The position numbers and the translations under genes were made by a program. A stretch of 40,353 bases of DNA from Streptomyces soli. GTDB lineage: Bacteria > Actinomycetota > Actinomycetes > Streptomycetales > Streptomycetaceae. Where the stretch lies: assembly GCF_003999195.1 (NCBI RefSeq), contig NZ_RJVR01000278.1, positions 1 through 40,353 on the forward strand, given 5' to 3'. Shown here piece by piece: positions 38,649-40,353 of this stretch (the stretch's first letter is position 1; each line of letters opens with the position of its first letter). A model generated the notes under the pieces. It was given only the letters and a program-made list of their open reading frames with translations. It ran no database searches and was not told the DNA's origin.

Positions 38649-39826
38649 CGGGGCAGGTCCTTCCAGGCGGCGTCCTTGTCCGTACGGGGCTCCGAGGGCA
38701 GGCCGAGCACGCGTTCGGCGATGATGTTGCGCAGGATCTCGGACGTACCGCCCTCGATCGAGTTGCCCTTGGCCCGCAGATAGCGGTAGCCGGCGTCCCG
38801 CCCGTAGAAGTCCACGATCTCCGGCCGGGTCATCGTCCAGTCCCCGTACCGCAGGCCCTCCTCGCCCAACAGCTCCACCTCGAGGCCGCTGACCTGCTGG
38901 TTCAGCCGCGCGAACGCCAGCTTGATCCCGGCCCCCTCCGGCCCGGGCGCCCCCAGCGCGAGTTGCTGCCGCAGCCGCTCGCCGGTCAGCCGGGTCACCT
39001 CGGAGTCCACCCACAGCCGCAGCAGCCGGTCGTGGAGGTCAGGCGTGCGCAGCTCCGGGCGCTCACGCCAGGTCTTGGCGACGGTGCCGATCATTCCGCC
39101 CTCGCGGGGGAGTGCCGCGCCGCCGATCGCGACCCGCTCGTTGTCGAGCGTGGTCTGGGTGACCCGCCAGCCGTCTCCGACCTCGCCGAGGCGGAGGGAG
39201 TCGGGGATGCGTACATCCGTGAGGAAGACCTCGTTGAACTCCGCCTCGCCGGTGATCTGCCGCAGGGGGCGCACCTCGACGCCCGGATCCTGCATGTCGC
39301 AGACGAAATACGTAATACCCCGGTGCTTCGGGACATCCGGATCCGTGCGCGCGATGAGAATCGCCCACCGCGCGTTGTGTGCGTTGGACGTCCAGACCTT
39401 CTGGCCCGTGACGACCCACCCGTCACCGTCCCGCCCGGCCCTCGTGCGCAGCCCTGCCAGGTCCGACCCGGCCCCCGGCTCGCTGAAGAGCTGGCACCAC
39501 ACCTCGTCGCCGGTCCACAGCGGCCGCAGCAACCGCGCCTTCTGCTCCTCGGTCCCGAACCGCAGAATCGTCGGCGCTGCCATCCCCAGCCCGATCCCGA
39601 TCCGCCGCGGCTCGTTGTCCGGTGCCCCGGCCGCCGCGAGTTCCGCCTCCACGACCTCCTGCAGGGCCCTCGGCGCCCCGAGGCCGCCCAGTCCCTCCGG
39701 GTAGTGCACCCAGGCCAGACCCGCGTCGAACCTGGCCCGCAGGAAGTCGCCCCTGTCGGTACTCCCCGGGTCGTACGCCGCGACCAGCGCCGCCACCCGC
39801 TCCCGCAACGCTTCCGCCGTCACCAT
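38645..39826 (-). CDS. Acyl-CoA dehydrogenase, first member of a pair
   Basis: 393 aa from ATG 39826 (GAGGAGGG 8 nt upstream; GTG 39835 would be too close). Motifs: QLFSEPGAGSDLAGLRTRA, GWVVTGQKVWTSNAH (FAD), and SIEGGTSEILRNIIAERVLG with the probable catalytic Glu in EGGT. The pair is translationally coupled and preceded by a TetR-type palindrome. Together they likely oxidise a bulky acyl-CoA (branched or sterol-derived), known for this FadE type; the true substrate is open. Confidence 0.9.
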   Translation of the reverse strand: MVTAEALRERVAALVAAYDPGSTDRGDFLRARFDAGLAWVHYPEGLGGLGAPRALQEVVEAELAAAGAPDNEPRRIGIGLGMAAPTILRFGTEEQKARLLRPLWTGDEVWCQLFSEPGAGSDLAGLRTRAGRDGDGWVVTGQKVWTSNAHNARWAILIARTDPDVPKHRGITYFVCDMQDPGVEVRPLRQITGEAEFNEVFLTDVRIPDSLRLGEVGDGWRVTQTTLDNERVAIGGAALPREGGMIGTVAKTWRERPELRTPDLHDRLLRLWVDSEVTRLTGERLRQQLALGAPGPEGAGIKLAFARLNQQVSGLEVELLGEEGLRYGDWTMTRPEIVDFYGRDAGYRYLRAKGNSIEGGTSEILRNIIAERVLGLPSEPRTDKDAAWKDLPR

Positions 39827-39846
39827 CCGCCGCACCCTCCTCGTTC

Positions 39847-39862
39847 CTAAGCAAGCGCTTAG
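39847..39862. promoter_or_regulatory. TetR-type operator upstream of the acyl-CoA dehydrogenase pair
   Basis: CTAAGCAAGCGCTTAG: arms CTAAGC and GCTTAG around AAGC, 21 bp before the start codon. This resembles sites of acyl-CoA-sensing TetR repressors in actinomycetes. The regulator is not in the window. Confidence 0.6.
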
Positions 39863-39925
39863 TAACGTACTCGGCGAAAGGGCCGTACGCCACCCCGCGG
39901 GGGCGACGTCTGTGCGCCGTTGCGG

Positions 39926-40353
39926 TCAGAGTGCCGGGCAGCCAGCAGCCTGCGGGGCCTGCCCCGCGCAGACCCGGGCGCCGTCGCCGGTCACCCCGAG
40001 GCCGCGCGTCGGGCCCTGGCAGCCCTGTGCGGCCGCGATGCCGAGGGCGACCAGCAGGGTGACGGTCACGAAGACGATGAGCCGCTGCCGCAGCAGCCTA
40101 CGGTCCGACCCAGGACCGGCCGACCGGGGCGTGCGGGCAGGCGTACGCGGCACCGGCCTCGGTACCGGCCTGGGCGTGGGCCGAGGTGTGGGTCGAGGCG
40201 TGGGGCGAGGCGTTGGCCGCGCCGACGCCGGCGTACCGCCGGTGCCGGTCGTGCCGTTGGTGCTGCCCGCCGCGCGCCGCTCCGTACGCTGCTCCACGTA
40301 GGCCTGGGCGCGCGCCCCGGTCGGCCGCTCCGGCCCCCGCGGAGCGCCCGCGC
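39926..40353 (-). CDS. Pro/Thr/Arg-rich membrane protein, 5' end outside window
   Basis: The frame is open to the right edge; the GTG at 40297 may be internal. Visible: an ERPTGARAQAYVEQRTE segment, a PTPRPTPRPTPRPTPRPV repeat, one membrane helix (LIVFVTVTLLVALGIAAA), and a short Cys-containing outside tail (CQGPTRGLG, CAGQAPQAAGCPAL). Single-span proteins with a cytoplasmic Pro-rich part are common in streptomycetes. Function unknown. It lies upstream of the dehydrogenase promoter region, on the same strand. Confidence 0.65.
   Translation of the reverse strand, partial: AGAPRGPERPTGARAQAYVEQRTERRAAGSTNGTTGTGGTPASARPTPRPTPRPTPRPTPRPVPRPVPRTPARTPRSAGPGSDRRLLRQRLIVFVTVTLLVALGIAAAQGCQGPTRGLGVTGDGARVCAGQAPQAAGCPAL

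Overview
The window looks like a Streptomyces (or close actinomycete) chromosome. GC content and third-codon GC are very high, GTG starts and ATGA-type start/stop overlaps are frequent, and gene content and order fit the genus: an argCJBDR cluster, argG and argH, a Tat-exported glycerophosphodiesterase next to a small sigma factor, and cobL, cobT and cysG genes. This rests on reading the sequence; no database was searched.

Layout. 1-1025: 3' part of an IS200/IS605-type tnpB with a terminal hairpin. 1102-4085 (minus): two single-domain TrkA/RCK regulators behind a P-type cation ATPase that has lost its catalytic centre. 4487-9731: arginine operon argC-argJ-argB-argD-argR with an ARG-box-like promoter; both ends of argJ carry unusual ~150 bp linkers, one holding an Arg-rich 51-codon ORF coupled at both ends. 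9741-11507 (minus): an isocitrate-lyase-family enzyme and an atypical SDR. 11573-16376 (minus): a flavin-based electron-transfer locus (ApbE, two FMN-binding proteins, two ferric-reductase-like membrane flavocytochromes), divergent from a two-component system (16463-18693); between them lie two copies of an 18-bp direct-repeat element in opposite orientation. 18724-21780: argG and argH, separated by a nested palindromic MITE-like element. 21777-25800: a lacI-type remnant cut off at a repeat cluster, plsC, a GDPD, a small sigma factor and a GNAT. 25805-29812: two membrane proteins, a decayed metN::metQ deletion relic, YjbR, a methyltransferase and a GNAT. 29920-36545: cobL, a giant BluB-CobT fusion with a ~500-residue disordered N-terminus, and cysG. 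36599-39835: a TrmH-family methyltransferase, a strong bidirectional terminator and a paired acyl-CoA dehydrogenase operon under a TetR-type palindrome. A Pro/Thr-rich membrane protein runs off the right edge.

Two themes stand out. First, deletion-type decay: three formerly complete genes or operons (P-type ATPase, lacI-type regulator, metNIQ) are reduced to fused or truncated remnants, and G/C-rich palindromic repeats sit in at least four places, one in frame inside cobL. Second, the flavin locus: the FMN-binding proteins carry twin-arginine-like leaders while the ApbE shows no export signal, suggesting flavinylation before export, and the divergent TCS with its mirrored operators is a natural controller. 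The arginine genes form a complete route from N-acetylglutamate to arginine except for argA/argJ-independent entry and argF, which are not in the window.
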